Origin: Streptomyces sp. NBC_01471
GTDB taxonomy: Bacteria > Actinomycetota > Actinomycetes > Streptomycetales > Streptomycetaceae
Assembly (NCBI RefSeq): GCF_041438865.1
Contig: NZ_CP109450.1
Span: 3,396,501 to 3,460,500, forward strand
DNA: 64,000 nucleotides
Reading direction: 5' to 3'
The translations under genes were made by a program, and so were the position numbers. The notes beneath the pieces are model-generated. The model searched no databases and was not told the DNA's origin. It saw nothing but the letters and a program-made list of their open reading frames with translations. Below, piece after piece: positions 1 to 10,780 of the stretch (position 1 is its first letter; each line of letters starts with the position of its first letter).

Positions 1-494
1 CCCGTAAGACATTCGACGGGCTGGCTGCGGGCCACTCCGCGCGGGTCCACGGCCGCCATGTCGTAGCGGGCACGCACCGCGGCGGGGTAGCCGATTCCCG
101 CGTAGCCCTGGAGGTAGTCGATCGCCGAGCCGCCCGGGCCGCCCGGGTTCACCAGCAGGGAGCCGATCCGCTTTCCGGGGCCGGTGGCCTTCTTGCGGGA
201 GACGGCGAGCTTGATGTCGCCGTCCGAGGGCTTCGCGTAGTCGAGCGGCACCTTCATCGTGGAGCACTGGAATCCGGGGGCGCCGCAGGAACGCCACGTC
301 AGTTTCTGGCTGTAGTACTTGGCCAGATCCGCGGCCGGTGCGGACTTCGCTGCCCCGGCCGTACCGGCGCCGGACGCCGCGGCCCCGGCCTGCGACGCGG
401 TGGGCGCCGAGCCACCCGACGAGCAGCCCGAAACAAGCAGACCGGCCATGGCCAGCACAGTGACCGGAGTGGAGAGCAGACGCCTGAAGTCCAT
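1..494 (-). CDS. Secreted alpha/beta hydrolase (Tap-like lipoprotein), N-terminal part
   Basis: The reading frame starts with ATG at 494 and is open to the window edge, so only about 164 N-terminal residues are present and the catalytic serine region is missing. The N-terminus has a positively charged start, a hydrophobic core and a lipobox (LLVSGC, Cys about residue 24), so it should be an exported lipoprotein. It is followed by an Ala/Ser/Gly-rich linker. The segments VPLDYAKP, LLVNPGGPGGS (oxyanion loop) and YDMAAVDPRGVARS are typical of the Streptomyces tripeptidyl aminopeptidase/SlpD-E family of alpha/beta hydrolases. The exact substrate cannot be told. It lies just downstream of holB on the same strand. 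Confidence 0.85.
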   Translation of the reverse strand, partial: MDFRRLLSTPVTVLAMAGLLVSGCSSGGSAPTASQAGAAASGAGTAGAAKSAPAADLAKYYSQKLTWRSCGAPGFQCSTMKVPLDYAKPSDGDIKLAVSRKKATGPGKRIGSLLVNPGGPGGSAIDYLQGYAGIGYPAAVRARYDMAAVDPRGVARSQPVECLT

Positions 495-622
495 TCCCGG
501 AGCGTAGTCCGGCCCCGGCCGAAGGCCCTCTTTTCCGGCCCGTACGAGTGAGCCGTCAACCCGCGTTGCGCCGTTCAGGCCGGATCAGCTCCCCCCCTCC
601 CGTCACACCGTCACACCGTCCG

Positions 623-1834
623 TCAGCCCGCGCGCAGCGATACCGCCATCGCCTCGACCGCCAGCAGCGGTGCAACGTTCCGGTCGAGCGCCTGGCGGCA
701 GGCGGTGATGGCCTCGATCCGGCGCAGGGTGCTCTCCGGGCTCGAACTCAGTGCGATCCGGTCCAGCGAGTCCCTGACGTCCTCATTGGCGATGGCCACC
801 CTGGAGCGCAGCTGGAGCGCCAGCACGTCCCGGTAGAAGCCGGTCAGGTCGGTCAGCGCGAGGTCGAGCGTGTCCCGCTGGGTACGGGTCGAGCGGCGCT
901 TCTGCCGGTCGGCCAGCTCTTTCATCGCCCCTGCCGTGCCCCGGGGCATCCGCCCGCCGGCCGACGCGCCGAGCGCCGCCTTGAGGTCCTCGGTCTCCTT
1001 GGTGTCGGTCCCCTCCGCGACCTCCTTGGCGTCCTCGGTCGCGGCGTCGATCAGCTCCTGCGCCGACTTCAGACAGCCGCCGATCTCCTCGACGCGCAGC
1101 GGCATCCTGAGCACGGCGGCGCGCCGGGCGCGGGCGCGCTCGTCCGTGGCCAGGCGGCGCGCCCTGCCGATGTGGCCCTGCGTCGCACGGGCCGCGTCCA
1201 TGGCCGCCTGCGGCTCGATGCCGTCCCGTCTGACCAGGATGTCGGCCACCGCCTCCACGGGCGGTGTGCGGAGGGTCAGATTGCGGCAGCGGGAGCGGAT
1301 GGTCGGCAGCACGTCCTCCAGGGACGGCGCGCAGAGCAGCCACACCGTACGGGGAGCGGGTTCCTCGACGGCCTTCAGCAGTACGTTCCCCGCGCCCTCG
1401 GTCAGGCGGTCCGCGTCCTCCATGACGATGACCTGCCAGCGGCCGACCGCCGGCGAGAGCTGAGCGCGGCGGACCAGCTCCCGGGTCTCCTTCACGCCGA
1501 TGGAGAGCTGGTCGGTGCGGACGACCTCGACATCCGCGTGCGTACCGACGAGGGCGGTGTGGCAGCCCTCGCAGAAGCCGCAGCCCGGGACTCCACCGAG
1601 CGCACGGTCCGGGCTGACGCACTGGAGGGCCGCCGCGAAGGCGCGGGCCGCGGTGGACCGGCCGGAACCGGGCGGGCCCGTGAACAGCCAGGCGTGCGTC
1701 ATGGTCGACTTCGACATGCCGTCGGTGGAGGTCTGCTCGGTGGTGGCGGTGACCAGCGCGTCGGCGTCACGGGCGGCGGCGGCGAGCTGCGTCTGGACGC
1801 GGTCCTGGCCGACGAGGTCGTCCCATACGGGCAT
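623..1834 (-). CDS. holB: DNA polymerase III subunit delta'
   Basis: 403 aa clamp-loader AAA+ ATPase-like subunit that helps load the beta clamp at replication forks. The start is the ATG of MPVWDDLVGQD at 1834; a longer open frame runs upstream but is a low-complexity shadow of tmk. Visible features are the N-terminal DDLVGQ motif, a Walker A-like GPPGSGRST near residue 50, a zinc-ribbon cysteine set (CGFCEGC near residue 75-85), a Walker B-like VMEDADRLTEGAGNVLLKAVEEP and the sensor-1 LPTIRSRC segment. The gene follows tmk on the same strand, the usual actinobacterial order. The P-loop has Arg (SGRST) instead of Lys, so ATP hydrolysis by this subunit is doubtful, which is normal for delta'. 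Confidence 0.95.
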   Translation of the reverse strand: MPVWDDLVGQDRVQTQLAAAARDADALVTATTEQTSTDGMSKSTMTHAWLFTGPPGSGRSTAARAFAAALQCVSPDRALGGVPGCGFCEGCHTALVGTHADVEVVRTDQLSIGVKETRELVRRAQLSPAVGRWQVIVMEDADRLTEGAGNVLLKAVEEPAPRTVWLLCAPSLEDVLPTIRSRCRNLTLRTPPVEAVADILVRRDGIEPQAAMDAARATQGHIGRARRLATDERARARRAAVLRMPLRVEEIGGCLKSAQELIDAATEDAKEVAEGTDTKETEDLKAALGASAGGRMPRGTAGAMKELADRQKRRSTRTQRDTLDLALTDLTGFYRDVLALQLRSRVAIANEDVRDSLDRIALSSSPESTLRRIEAITACRQALDRNVAPLLAVEAMAVSLRAG

Positions 1835-2004
1835 GCGGTCGCCCCCCTCTTCTCTTGCCGGTGCGGCTTCCATTGTGACGCAGGGGTCCGACAGTACGGC
1901 CCGGTCCCGTAGCCCCTGGGCCGCCGGCCCTGCGCCCTCCCGGCGGCTGACCACAGCACCGCGGGCCCGGAGGACGGTGATGTCCTCCGGGCCCGCGGTG
2001 TGGG

Positions 2005-5000
2005 TCAGCGCCGTCCCTTGCCCCGGCCTCTGCCCCTGTTGTCGTGGTCCTCGTCCTCGCGGTCCGGGCCGAGCAGTTCGTCCGCCAGTGAGGGCAGGTC
2101 GTCCAGCGGAGTCTCCTCCGCCCAGTCCGAGCGCCGTCGCGGGCGGTCCGGATCGATCTGCGGGAGCTCGCGGGTGCGCTCGTTCGCGTTCTCCGGCGGT
2201 GCCTGGCGCGGCTGCTCCTGGTGCTCGTCCCGGAAGTAGCCGGGCGGCACCCGGTCCGCGGGGGTGGCGCCCCGCAGCTGGGCCTGCGGCAGAACCGTCG
2301 TCTCCTCCGAGTCTTCGGTGGAGCCCGCGGCCCCGGACCGGGATCCGGAACCGGCCCCGTCCGCCGGCTCCGACGGCCTCGCGGCCCACGAAGGACCTGC
2401 GGACCGCCCGGATCGCGCGGAACCCTCCGGCTGCGAAGACCGGGAGGAGCGAGCCCCCGAGGACCGTGAATCCCCCGAAGAGCCGGACGTCCCGGAGCCG
2501 GCGGAGCCACCGGACGTCCCGGAATCCTCCGGAGTCCCGGCGAGCTTCGGGATGACCGTCGTCTCGTCGGAGTCGGACGACGACGGCGTGGGCCGCACCG
2601 CGACCGGCTGAGTCACCTCGTTGGCGCCCACCATGGGCGTCTCGACGGTCGTCTCGTTGTCAGCCGAAGCGTCAGCCGAAGGACCGGAAGAGGGATCGGT
2701 CGAGGCATCGGCCGATGTGCCGGCCGACGTATCGCCGGAAGCCGCTGCCGCCTTCGCCGCCTCGGCGGCCTCCGCCTCGGCCTGCCTGCGGGCCTCCTCG
2801 GCCCGGAGCAGCGCCTGCTCGGCCTTGCGCTGCTTCTCCTTGCGGCGCTCCTCGGCCTCCGCGCGGAGCCGCGCCTGTTCTTCCTTCTGCTTGCGGAGCC
2901 GCTCCTGCTCCTGCTCCCGCGCCTGCTCCTCGGCCTCGCGGCGGAGCCGCTCCTCCTCGGCGAGCCGCCTGGCCTCCTCGGCCTGCCGGCGCGCCTCCTC
3001 GGCCTGGCGCTCCTCCTCACGCCGCCGCGCCTCGTCGAGCTCGCGGCGCTTGCGCTCCTCCTCCTCGGCCCGGAGCTTGGCGAGCTGCGCCTGGCGCTCG
3101 CGCTCCAGCCGCTCCTCCTCCGCCTTGCGGGCCGCTTCCTCCTCGGCTTTCCTGCGGGCCTCCTCCTCGGCCGCCCTCCGCGCCTCCTCCTGAGCCTTGA
3201 CCTCGGCTTCGGAGAGCGGGAGCAGCTGGTCGAGACGGTGGCGTACGACCGTGGTGATCGCGTCCGGTTCCTGTGCCCCGTCCACCACCAGATAGCGGCC
3301 GGGGTCAGCGGCGGCGAGCGTCAGGAACCCGCTCCGCACCCGCTGGTGGAATTCGGCCGGCTCGGACTCCAGCCGGTCGGGTGCCTCCGTGAACCGCTCG
3401 CGCGCGGCCTCGGGGGAGACGTCGAGCAGGACCGTCAGATGCGGTACGAGACCGCCGGTCGCCCAGCGGTTGATACGGCCGATCTCGGTCGGCGCCAGTT
3501 CACGGCCCGCGCCCTGGTAGGCAACGGACGAGTCGATGTAGCGGTCGGAGACGACGATCGCGCCGCGCTCCAGGGCGGGCAGGACGACCGAGTCGATGTG
3601 CTCGGCGCGGTCCGCCGCGTACAGCAGCGCCTCCGCGCGGTTGGAGAGACCGGCGGACGCGACGTCCAGCAGGATCGAACGCAGCCGCTTGCCGACCGGC
3701 GTCGCGCCCGGTTCGCGGGTGACGACGACCTCGTGGCCCTTGGCCCGGATCCACTCCGCGACCGCCTCGACCTGGGTGGACTTGCCGGCCCCGTCGCCGC
3801 CTTCGAAGGCGAGGAAGAAGCCGGTCGCCGCGGGGGCCTGGACCGGGTCGGCGCCGCCGCGCAGCGCGTCGCGCAGATCGTGGCGCAGCGGTACGCCCGT
3901 ACGGTCGTCCGCCTTGACCAGGACGAGCGCGGCCACCGGCAGCAGCAGCGCACCGACCAGCATCAGGGTGAAGGCGGCACCGCCGTGGGCGAAGACGAAG
4001 CCGCCGTTGCCGAGGTGGTGCGGGCCGATCAGGGCGGCGACCAGCGGGGCCACGATCGCGCCCAGCGCGATGGCGACCCGTACGACCGCCTGGAGGTGCC
4101 CGGTGGTCCGGGCGCGCCTGCTGTCCTCGGTCTCCTGGTCGACCAGGGTGTGCGCGGTGTTCGCAGCGACACCGGCCGACCAGCCGGCGAGTGCCGCGAT
4201 CAGCACGACGGTCGCCGTGTCCGGGACCAGGCCCATCACCAGCAGCGCCACACCGGTCAGGGTGATCGCCAGGGCGAGCAGCCTGCGGCGGGAGAGCCCC
4301 GGCAGGATCTTGGGCGCGGTGCGGATACCGGCGGCCGTGCCGGCGGTCAGGACCAGGACGAGCAGCGCGAAGGCGACCGGTCCGCCGTCCAGGTCGATGG
4401 CGTCCAGTACGACGACGGCAACGGCGGAAGCAATGGCTCCGGCGACCGCGGCGGCCGCCAGGATGAGCAGCGGGACACTGCCCGTGCGGCCCTTGTCAGG
4501 GCCGTTGGTACCCGCCGGACGGCGCAGCCCCTCCAGCGGGGAACGGGCGCGCGGTGTCTGGCCGTCGGGCAGTTCGAGGAAGTACAGCGTCGACACCGAC
4601 GCGGCGAAGAGACCGGCCGCGCCGTAGGAGCCGAGCGCCGCCTGGTGCAGCGAGAACCAGTCGATGCCCGATGCCAGCAGCCTGCTGATCAGCATGGCGA
4701 CCAGCAGGGCGGCGGCGGCCGCCGGAATGGCGAGGAAGGCCGTGCGCAGCGAGAGCCTGCGCAGCGCTTCGAGATGGTCGGGCAGACCGCGCACCGCCAC
4801 GCTCTCGGGCGGAGGCTTCGGGAGCAGCGCGGGTGCGGCACTCTCCTTGGCCACCGTCCAGAAACGTTCGGCGACACCCGCGACGAAGACCGTGGCCAGA
4901 AGCGCGGCAGGCGCGTTGGCCGGGGTCCAGTTGCCCCACAGCGGGGCGATGATCAGCAGCGCGACCCGCAGGCCGTCCGCGCCGATCATGGTCCAGCGCC

Positions 5001-5343
5001 GGTCGAGCGGCCCGTTCGGCGCGGTCAGCGCGGCCACCGGGCCGAGCAGTACGGCGCCGAAGAGCAGGGTGGCAAGGGCCCGCGCGCCGAATACGGCCGC
5101 TACGGCGAAGGCGGCACCGCGGTACCCGCCCCCGAAGGATTCTTGCGTGACCGCCGCCTGCAACGAAAGAAGCAACAGCACGAGGAGGGCGAGGGTATCG
5201 CCGATATTGCCGACGAGCTGGGCGCTCCACAACCGCCGGAGCGGGGGGATGCGCAACAGGGCTCGGACGGCACGCTCGCGTGAGTCTGCGGCTAGTTCGT
5301 CGGAGGTGGGGCTCACGACCGTTGGCTGCTCGGCTCGCGTCAT
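2005..5343 (-). CDS. tmk: MFS transporter-like / thymidylate kinase fusion protein
   Basis: 1112 aa fusion. Residues about 30-490 form a polytopic membrane domain of the MFS type. Residues about 505-715 are a thymidylate kinase (dTMP to dTDP) with P-loop GGDGAGKST near 514, the [10 protein letters not shown] segment, [12 protein letters not shown] and a LID-like region. Residues about 720-880 are a long Glu/Ala/Arg-rich heptad-like coiled coil, and the last 230 residues are disordered Ser/Gly/Asp-rich sequence with three ETTV motifs (near 896, 926 and 1014). There is no stop or frameshift between the domains, so the fusion is genuine; this architecture is known in Streptomyces. It would tether dTMP kinase to the membrane. 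It is encoded between topA and holB. Confidence 0.95.
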   Translation of the reverse strand: MTRAEQPTVVSPTSDELAADSRERAVRALLRIPPLRRLWSAQLVGNIGDTLALLVLLLLSLQAAVTQESFGGGYRGAAFAVAAVFGARALATLLFGAVLLGPVAALTAPNGPLDRRWTMIGADGLRVALLIIAPLWGNWTPANAPAALLATVFVAGVAERFWTVAKESAAPALLPKPPPESVAVRGLPDHLEALRRLSLRTAFLAIPAAAAALLVAMLISRLLASGIDWFSLHQAALGSYGAAGLFAASVSTLYFLELPDGQTPRARSPLEGLRRPAGTNGPDKGRTGSVPLLILAAAAVAGAIASAVAVVVLDAIDLDGGPVAFALLVLVLTAGTAAGIRTAPKILPGLSRRRLLALAITLTGVALLVMGLVPDTATVVLIAALAGWSAGVAANTAHTLVDQETEDSRRARTTGHLQAVVRVAIALGAIVAPLVAALIGPHHLGNGGFVFAHGGAAFTLMLVGALLLPVAALVLVKADDRTGVPLRHDLRDALRGGADPVQAPAATGFFLAFEGGDGAGKSTQVEAVAEWIRAKGHEVVVTREPGATPVGKRLRSILLDVASAGLSNRAEALLYAADRAEHIDSVVLPALERGAIVVSDRYIDSSVAYQGAGRELAPTEIGRINRWATGGLVPHLTVLLDVSPEAARERFTEAPDRLESEPAEFHQRVRSGFLTLAAADPGRYLVVDGAQEPDAITTVVRHRLDQLLPLSEAEVKAQEEARRAAEEEARRKAEEEAARKAEEERLERERQAQLAKLRAEEEERKRRELDEARRREEERQAEEARRQAEEARRLAEEERLRREAEEQAREQEQERLRKQKEEQARLRAEAEERRKEKQRKAEQALLRAEEARRQAEAEAAEAAKAAAASGDTSAGTSADASTDPSSGPSADASADNETTVETPMVGANEVTQPVAVRPTPSSSDSDETTVIPKLAGTPEDSGTSGGSAGSGTSGSSGDSRSSGARSSRSSQPEGSARSGRSAGPSWAARPSEPADGAGSGSRSGAAGSTEDSEETTVLPQAQLRGATPADRVPPGYFRDEHQEQPRQAPPENANERTRELPQIDPDRPRRRSDWAEETPLDDLPSLADELLGPDREDEDHDNRGRGRGKGRR

Positions 5344-5553
5344 CCGACCAGCCTATCCGGAAGGTCCACATCCATGCCGGGGCCCCCGAACATTTGGACG
5401 GCCGGCACGCCGCGCCCATTCCGCACGCGCCGTACCGGCCGTTCGATCCATCGGTGCTCCCGCGCACCCGCACTGCGGCGGGCCCGGACTCCGGTGCACA
5501 GCACACCGGTTCACCCGCAGCACCGGCAGCACCACCGGACCGCGATGCGCGTC

Positions 5554-8400
5554 CTACTCGTCGGCGGAGGCCGTGGCGCCCGTCTTCTGCGTGGCCTTCT
5601 TGGCAGGCGCCTTCTTGGCCGGAGCCTTCTTCGCCGTCGCGGTGGTCTTCTTCGCTGCGGTCTTCTTCGCGGCCGTGGTGGTCTTCTTGGCCGCTGTCTT
5701 CTTCGCCGCAGCCTTCTTGGCCGGAGCCTTCTTGGCGGTCTTCTTCTTCGCCGGTCCCTTGGCACGCTTCTCGGCGAGCAGTTCGTATCCGCGCTCGGGA
5801 GTGATGTCCTCCACGCTGTCATCGGTCCGCAGCGTCGCGTTCGTCTCGCCGTCCGTGACGTACGCGCCGAACCGGCCGTCCTTCACGACGACGGGCCGCT
5901 CGCTGACCGGGTCCGTGCCCAGCTCCTTGAGCGGCGGCTTGGCCGCGGCACGCCCGCGCTGCTTGGGCTGGGCGTAGATCGCCAGCGCCTCGTCGAGCGT
6001 GATGTTGAAGAGCTGGTCCTCGGTCTCCAGGGAGCGCGAGTCGGTGCCCTTCTTGAGGTACGGGCCGTACCGGCCGTTCTGCGCGGTGATCTCGACGCCC
6101 TCGGCGTCCGTGCCGACCACCCGCGGCAGCGACATCAGCTTGAGCGCCTCGGCCAGCGTGACCGTGTCGAGCGACATCGACTTGAAGAGGGAGGCGGTAC
6201 GCGGCTTCACCGCGTTCTTGCCGGTCTTCGGGGTGCCCTCGGGAAGGATCTCCGTGACGTAGGGGCCGTACCGGCCGTCCTTCGCCACGATCTGGTGGCC
6301 GGACTCCGGGTCGGTTCCCAGCTCGAAGTCGCCGCTCGGCTTGGCGAGCAGTTCCTCGGCGTACTCGACGGTCAGCTCGTCGGGCGCCATGTCGTCGGGG
6401 ACGTCGGCGCGCTGGTGGTTCTCGGAGTCCTTCTCGCCGCGCTCGATGTACGGGCCGTACCGGCCGACGCGCAGCACGATGCCCTCGCCGACCGGGAAGG
6501 ACGAGATCTCCCGGGCGTCGATGGCCCCCAGGTCGGTGACGAGCTCCTTGAGACCGCCGAGGTGATCACCGTCGCCGTTGCCCGCGGCGGCCGCGGCGCC
6601 CGCGTCACCCTCACCGAAGTAGAACCGCCTCAGCCACGGCACGGACTTCGCCTCGCCCCGCGCGATGCCGTCGAGGTCGTCCTCCATCCGTGCGGTGAAG
6701 TCGTAGTCGACGAGCCGCCCGAAGTGCTTCTCCAGGAGGTTGACCACGGCGAAGGAGAGGAAGGAGGGCACCAGCGCGGTGCCCTTCTTGAAGACGTAGC
6801 CGCGGTCGAGGATCGTGCCGATGATCGACGCGTAGGTCGACGGACGGCCGATCTCGCGCTCTTCCAGCTCCTTGACCAGCGAGGCCTCGGTGTAACGGGC
6901 CGGCGGCTTGGTGGAGTGGCCGTCGACGGTCATCTCCTGGGCGGAGAGCGCGTCGCCCTCGGCGACCTGCGGCAGCCTGCGCTCGCGGTCGTCCAGCTCG
7001 GCGTTCGGGTCGTCGGCACCTTCGACGTACGCCTTCATGAAGCCGTGGAAGGTGATCGTCTTGCCGGAGGCCGAGAACTCGGCGACCCGGCCGTCGGACG
7101 ACGTCCCCGCGATCTTCACGGTGACCGAGTTACCGACCGCGTCCTTCATCTGGGAGGCGACGGTCCGCTTCCAGATCAGCTCGTACAGCCGGAACTGGTC
7201 ACCGGAGAGACCGGTCTCGGCCGGCGTACGGAACCGGTCGCCCGAGGGACGGATCGCCTCGTGCGCCTCCTGCGCGTTCTTGACCTTCCCAGCGTACGTG
7301 CGCGGCTTGTCCGGCAGGTAGTCGCTGCCGTACAGCTGCGTGACCTGCGCGCGGGCCGCGCCGACCGCGGTGTCCGAGAGGGTCGTGGAGTCCGTACGCA
7401 TATAGGTGATGAAGCCGTTCTCATACAGCTTCTGGGCCACCTGCATGGTCGACTTCGCACCGAAGCCCAGCTTGCGGCTGGCCTCCTGCTGGAGAGTCGT
7501 CGTACGGAACGGGGCGTACGGCGAGCGGCGGTACGGCTTGGACTCGACCGAGCGCACGGCGAAGGACGAGTCGGCCAGCGCGGCGGCGAGCGCGCGGGCA
7601 TTGGCCTCGTCGAGGTGCAGGACGTCGCTCTTGAGTTGTCCCGTGGAGTTGAAGTCACGGCCCTGGGCGACCCGGCGGCCGTCCACCGAATTCAGCCGGG
7701 CCACGAGGGTCGACGGGTCGGAGGCGTCACCCTGGCGGCCGGTGGAGAACGTACCGGTGAGGTCCCAGTACTCAGCAGAACGAAAGGCGATGCGCTCGCG
7801 TTCCCGCTCGACCACCAGGCGGGTGGCGACGGACTGCACGCGGCCCGCCGAGAGGCGCGGCATGACCTTCTTCCACAGGACCGGGGAGACCTCGTAGCCG
7901 TAGAGGCGGTCGAGGATCCGGCGGGTTTCCTGGGCGTCGACCATGCGCTTGTTGAGCTCGCGCGGGTTGGCGACTGCGGCCCTGATCGCTTCCTTGGTGA
8001 TCTCGTGGAAGACCATCCGGTGGACCGGGACCTTGGGCTTCAGGACCTCCTGGAGGTGCCACGCGATGGCTTCGCCCTCGCGGTCCTCATCGGTCGCGAG
8101 GAAGAGTTCGTCGGACTCCGCGAGGAGGTCCTTGAGCTTCCTGACCTGCGCCTTCTTGTCGGCGTTGACGACATAGATGGGCTGGAAGTCGTTGTCGACA
8201 TCCACTCCGAGGCGGCGCACCTCGCCGGTGTACTTGTCCGGCACCTCAGCGGCACCGTTCGGGAGGTCGCGGATGTGCCCGACGCTCGCCTCGACGACAT
8301 AACCCGGGCCGAGGTAGCCCTTGATCGTCTTCGCCTTGGCGGGCGACTCGACAATGACGAGTCGGCGGCCGCCGTGTGCGGTCTCGCTGGTCGGGGACAA
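5554..8400 (-). CDS. topA: DNA topoisomerase I (type IA)
   Basis: 948 aa enzyme relaxing negative supercoils. The N-terminal Toprim domain is seen in [17 protein letters not shown] and [13 protein letters not shown]; the active-site tyrosine lies in [10 protein letters not shown] near residue 333; [15 protein letters not shown] and the [10 protein letters not shown] motif follow. The C-terminus has repeated GRYGPY/GRFGAY topoisomerase repeats and ends in about 70 residues of Lys/Ala/Pro-rich AKKTAAKK tail, as in other actinobacterial TopA proteins where the basic tail aids processivity. I chose the TTG at 8400 (LSPTSETA, matching the Streptomyces homologue N-terminus), with GGAGAG about 10 bases upstream; an in-frame ATG at 8436 is the alternative. 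Confidence 0.93.
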   Translation of the reverse strand: MSPTSETAHGGRRLVIVESPAKAKTIKGYLGPGYVVEASVGHIRDLPNGAAEVPDKYTGEVRRLGVDVDNDFQPIYVVNADKKAQVRKLKDLLAESDELFLATDEDREGEAIAWHLQEVLKPKVPVHRMVFHEITKEAIRAAVANPRELNKRMVDAQETRRILDRLYGYEVSPVLWKKVMPRLSAGRVQSVATRLVVERERERIAFRSAEYWDLTGTFSTGRQGDASDPSTLVARLNSVDGRRVAQGRDFNSTGQLKSDVLHLDEANARALAAALADSSFAVRSVESKPYRRSPYAPFRTTTLQQEASRKLGFGAKSTMQVAQKLYENGFITYMRTDSTTLSDTAVGAARAQVTQLYGSDYLPDKPRTYAGKVKNAQEAHEAIRPSGDRFRTPAETGLSGDQFRLYELIWKRTVASQMKDAVGNSVTVKIAGTSSDGRVAEFSASGKTITFHGFMKAYVEGADDPNAELDDRERRLPQVAEGDALSAQEMTVDGHSTKPPARYTEASLVKELEEREIGRPSTYASIIGTILDRGYVFKKGTALVPSFLSFAVVNLLEKHFGRLVDYDFTARMEDDLDGIARGEAKSVPWLRRFYFGEGDAGAAAAAGNGDGDHLGGLKELVTDLGAIDAREISSFPVGEGIVLRVGRYGPYIERGEKDSENHQRADVPDDMAPDELTVEYAEELLAKPSGDFELGTDPESGHQIVAKDGRYGPYVTEILPEGTPKTGKNAVKPRTASLFKSMSLDTVTLAEALKLMSLPRVVGTDAEGVEITAQNGRYGPYLKKGTDSRSLETEDQLFNITLDEALAIYAQPKQRGRAAAKPPLKELGTDPVSERPVVVKDGRFGAYVTDGETNATLRTDDSVEDITPERGYELLAEKRAKGPAKKKTAKKAPAKKAAAKKTAAKKTTTAAKKTAAKKTTATAKKAPAKKAPAKKATQKTGATASADE

Positions 8401-8745
8401 CGTGGCTCTTCTCTCCGGTCGGCACTCGGTGGTCATGCTCGCTGCGGAGTGTGACGGTACATCCCGTCCCCGTGTCAAACGGCGAAAGCCCGCAACGGCC
8501 ACTGGAACGGTAACCCGACTACCGGCATTTCTGCCGCCCGGATCGGCCCACTGCCCTCCCCGGGGCTTCGCTCGCGCCCCGCCGGGACTCCCGTGCGGAG
8601 TTCCCTCCGGCGGCTCGGCGGGTGGGCCGCCGGGTGCGTCCATGTGCCGGTGCGACCCATTCCGGAGGCGATGCCGGAGCCGGTGCCGGAGAGAATGCGG
8701 GGTGGGTGGTGCGGGGGCCAATTCGGCCGCGGACCGGGGCCCGTG
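8401..8745 (-). promoter_or_regulatory. Upstream region of topA; possible -35 TTGACA
   Basis: This 345-base stretch has no convincing gene. Reading towards topA there is a perfect TTGACA (8478 to 8473), with a TACCGT (8459 to 8454) further down, but the 13-base spacing is short for a SigA-type promoter. It is only a candidate for the supercoiling-sensitive topA promoter; nothing else stands out. Confidence 0.25.
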
Positions 8746-8943
8746 TCAGAGGCGGGTGAAGCACCACACTCCCAGGGCGAGGGACACCACGCCGAACGCC
8801 AGCGCCAGGGTGCGGGCGCGCGTGGGATTCACCCCCTGTGCCACCGGCGCACGACGGAGGGTCCGCGCGCCGGTCCACAGCAGCAGCGCGCCTCCGAACA
8901 GTGCGAATGTCGTTCCGCCGAAGACCGCGGGCACGCTCTCCAT
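8746..8943 (-). CDS. Small two-helix membrane protein
   Basis: 65 aa from the ATG at 8943 (MESVPAVFGG). Two hydrophobic segments (about residues 8-23 and 47-62) are separated by a basic loop, TGARTLRRAPVAQGVNPTRART, giving a hairpin membrane protein. I do not recognise a function; a small membrane protein in this place is found in other Streptomyces between topA and the methyltransferase gene. A longer frame from 9039 exists but its extra sequence is not hydrophobic and has no ribosome-binding site. Confidence 0.6.
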   Translation of the reverse strand: MESVPAVFGGTTFALFGGALLLWTGARTLRRAPVAQGVNPTRARTLALAFGVVSLALGVWCFTRL

Positions 8944-9062
8944 GTCCGTACCATCCTGTCCCGAGTTCCAGGACGGTGAGGCTGGCACCCCTGGACCACA
9001 CCGGCGCGAACGACGGATGAACGACGGGCGCGGACACATGGGAATCAGCGAAGCGGGCCGGG

Positions 9063-9138
9063 CTGACGTCGGACGCAGGCGGTCGGACGTCAGACGGACG
9101 CGGGCGGACGCTGGGGGACGTCAGACGGACGCGGGCGG
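9063..9138. repeat. Direct repeat across the methyltransferase stop codon
   Basis: A 23-base unit (ggacgtcagacggacgcggg plus cgg) occurs at 9085-9107 and again, exactly, at 9116-9138; a degenerate third copy starts near 9063. The second copy contains the TGA stop of the methyltransferase gene (9121-9123), so unit loss or gain here would change the C-terminus. Confidence 0.8.
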
Positions 9139-10632
9139 GCCCACCGGAGCGAGGAAGCCCTCCTCGACCAGCAGTCTGATGGACTGCGGGGTGCGGTCCC
9201 TGAGCACCACCGGGTCCTCGCCCAGCAACTGGGCGATCGCGTCCAGGATCTGCCCGGCGGAGAGCGTCCCGTCGCACACTCCCGCGAAGCCCGCACCCAC
9301 CGTGTCGACCTTGGTGGCCCTGCGCATACCGCGGTTCTGCCGGAGGATCACATGTTCGGGGTCCTCGGCACCCGGCATGCCCACCTGCTCCTGCACCACC
9401 TCGGGCGCGAGCTTGAAATGGCCGGCGAGCAGGGCGGCGTCGTCGTGGTCCCGCAGATAGTCCCGGCGCTCGAAGTGCGCCCGTACGGTCTCACCGAGCG
9501 GCTGCTCCACCGGGTGCGGCCACTCCTCCACGACGATCGACGGACGGTCGGATCCCGACTTGTACAGCGTGATCCAGCCGAAGCCGACAGCCTTGGTCCG
9601 GCGGGCGTCGAACTCGTCGAGCCACGCCTCGTACCGCTCGGCGTAGGCGTCCGGGTCCGTACGGTGGTCGCCGCTGTCGCGCAGCCACAGCTCCGCGTAC
9701 TGCGTGATGTCCTGCACCTCGCGCTGCACGATCCACGCGTCGCAGCCGCGCGGCACCCAGGAGCGCAGCCGGTCCTGCCACTCCTCGCCCTCCACGTGCT
9801 GCCAGTTGGCCAGGAACTGCGCGTATCCGCCCGCGTTCAGATGGGCGCCCGCCTCCGAGACGAGTGAGCGGCAGAGGTCGTCCCCGCCCATCCCGCCGTC
9901 CCGGTAGGTCAGCCTGGCCCCGGGCGAGATGACGAACGGCGGGTTGGAGACGATCAGGTCGTACGTCTCACCCGCCACCGGCGCGAAGAGCGAGCCCTCA
10001 CGGAGGTCCGCCGCGGGGGCCCCGGAGAGCGCGAGGGTGAGACGGGTGAAGGCGAGCGCCCGCGGGTTGAGGTCGGTGGCCGTCACACCCGTCGCGTGCT
10101 GCGCGGCGTGCAGCGCCTGGATACCGGATCCGGTACCGAGGTCGAGCGCTCGCCCGACAGGCGTACGAACGGTGATCCCGGCAAGCGTGGTGGACGCCCC
10201 GCCGACCCCCAGCACGACGCCTTCGTCACGGCTGCCGATGCCGCCGGCGCCACCGACCCCGCACCCCGGATCCGAGACGATGAACCAGTCCTGCCCCTCC
10301 GGGCCTCCGTACGGCCTGACGTCCACCGTCGCCCGTACGCCGTCGTCCGCACGCGCCACCCAGCCGTCCGCGACGCACTCCTCGAACGGCAGGGCGGCCG
10401 CCGCCTCCTCCGCGGGGACGGGCTGCTGGAGCAGGAAGAGCCGCACCAGCGTCTCCAGCGGCGTCCCACCGCGCGTGGCACGCAGGGCGGGCACCGTCTC
10501 GCTGCGGGCCAGCGCGGCGTACGCGGGCGCGCCGAGCAGATCGAGCAGGCCGTCCGCGGTGAAGGCCGCGGCGAGCAGTGCCTCGCGGAGCAGGGGCGAG
10601 TGGTCGGGCGCGGGAAGACTGGTCGTACTCAC
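9121..10632 (-). CDS. Class I SAM-dependent methyltransferase (HemK/PrmC-like core)
   Basis: 503 aa, GTG start at 10632. The N-terminal 150 residues are a winged-helix-like domain of actinobacterial type. The central Rossmann methyltransferase shows motif I LDLGTGSGIQALHAA (about 165-180), motif II ATDLNPRAL and the catalytic-type NPPF in YDLIVSNPPFVISPG (about 245), which is characteristic of N-methyltransferases acting on glutamine, adenine or guanine. A C-terminal about 200-residue extension is not recognisable to me. The substrate is therefore uncertain: it could be a protein glutamine or rRNA. It stands alone between the small membrane protein and a lipoprotein gene, all on the minus strand. 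Confidence 0.85.
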   Translation of the reverse strand: MSTTSLPAPDHSPLLREALLAAAFTADGLLDLLGAPAYAALARSETVPALRATRGGTPLETLVRLFLLQQPVPAEEAAAALPFEECVADGWVARADDGVRATVDVRPYGGPEGQDWFIVSDPGCGVGGAGGIGSRDEGVVLGVGGASTTLAGITVRTPVGRALDLGTGSGIQALHAAQHATGVTATDLNPRALAFTRLTLALSGAPAADLREGSLFAPVAGETYDLIVSNPPFVISPGARLTYRDGGMGGDDLCRSLVSEAGAHLNAGGYAQFLANWQHVEGEEWQDRLRSWVPRGCDAWIVQREVQDITQYAELWLRDSGDHRTDPDAYAERYEAWLDEFDARRTKAVGFGWITLYKSGSDRPSIVVEEWPHPVEQPLGETVRAHFERRDYLRDHDDAALLAGHFKLAPEVVQEQVGMPGAEDPEHVILRQNRGMRRATKVDTVGAGFAGVCDGTLSAGQILDAIAQLLGEDPVVLRDRTPQSIRLLVEEGFLAPVGPPASV

Positions 10633-10780
10633 CCGCCCATTGTGGCTGCTCCCACTGACAACACCCGCACCGAGCGCCCGCGAACACGCGGACAGCGGAA
10701 AACCGCCGATGAAGACACCCGACAGGAGTCGGTGTGCCGGCCATCGGCGGTCGTCGGCCGCTCCGTCGGTCCCCGCTGTG

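Noticed and set aside
548-1912. Long plus-strand open frame opposite holB
   Set aside because: Arg/Gly-rich shadow of the holB codons; GC-rich DNA gives long antisense frames.
3238-5283. 681-codon plus-strand frame opposite tmk
   Set aside because: Composition is Arg/Gly/Gln-rich and it mirrors tmk codons; no ribosome-binding site or known domain.
2005-5343. Possible misassembly joining an MFS gene and tmk
   Set aside because: The frame is continuous, the domain junction is clean, and the same fusion is known in Streptomyces.
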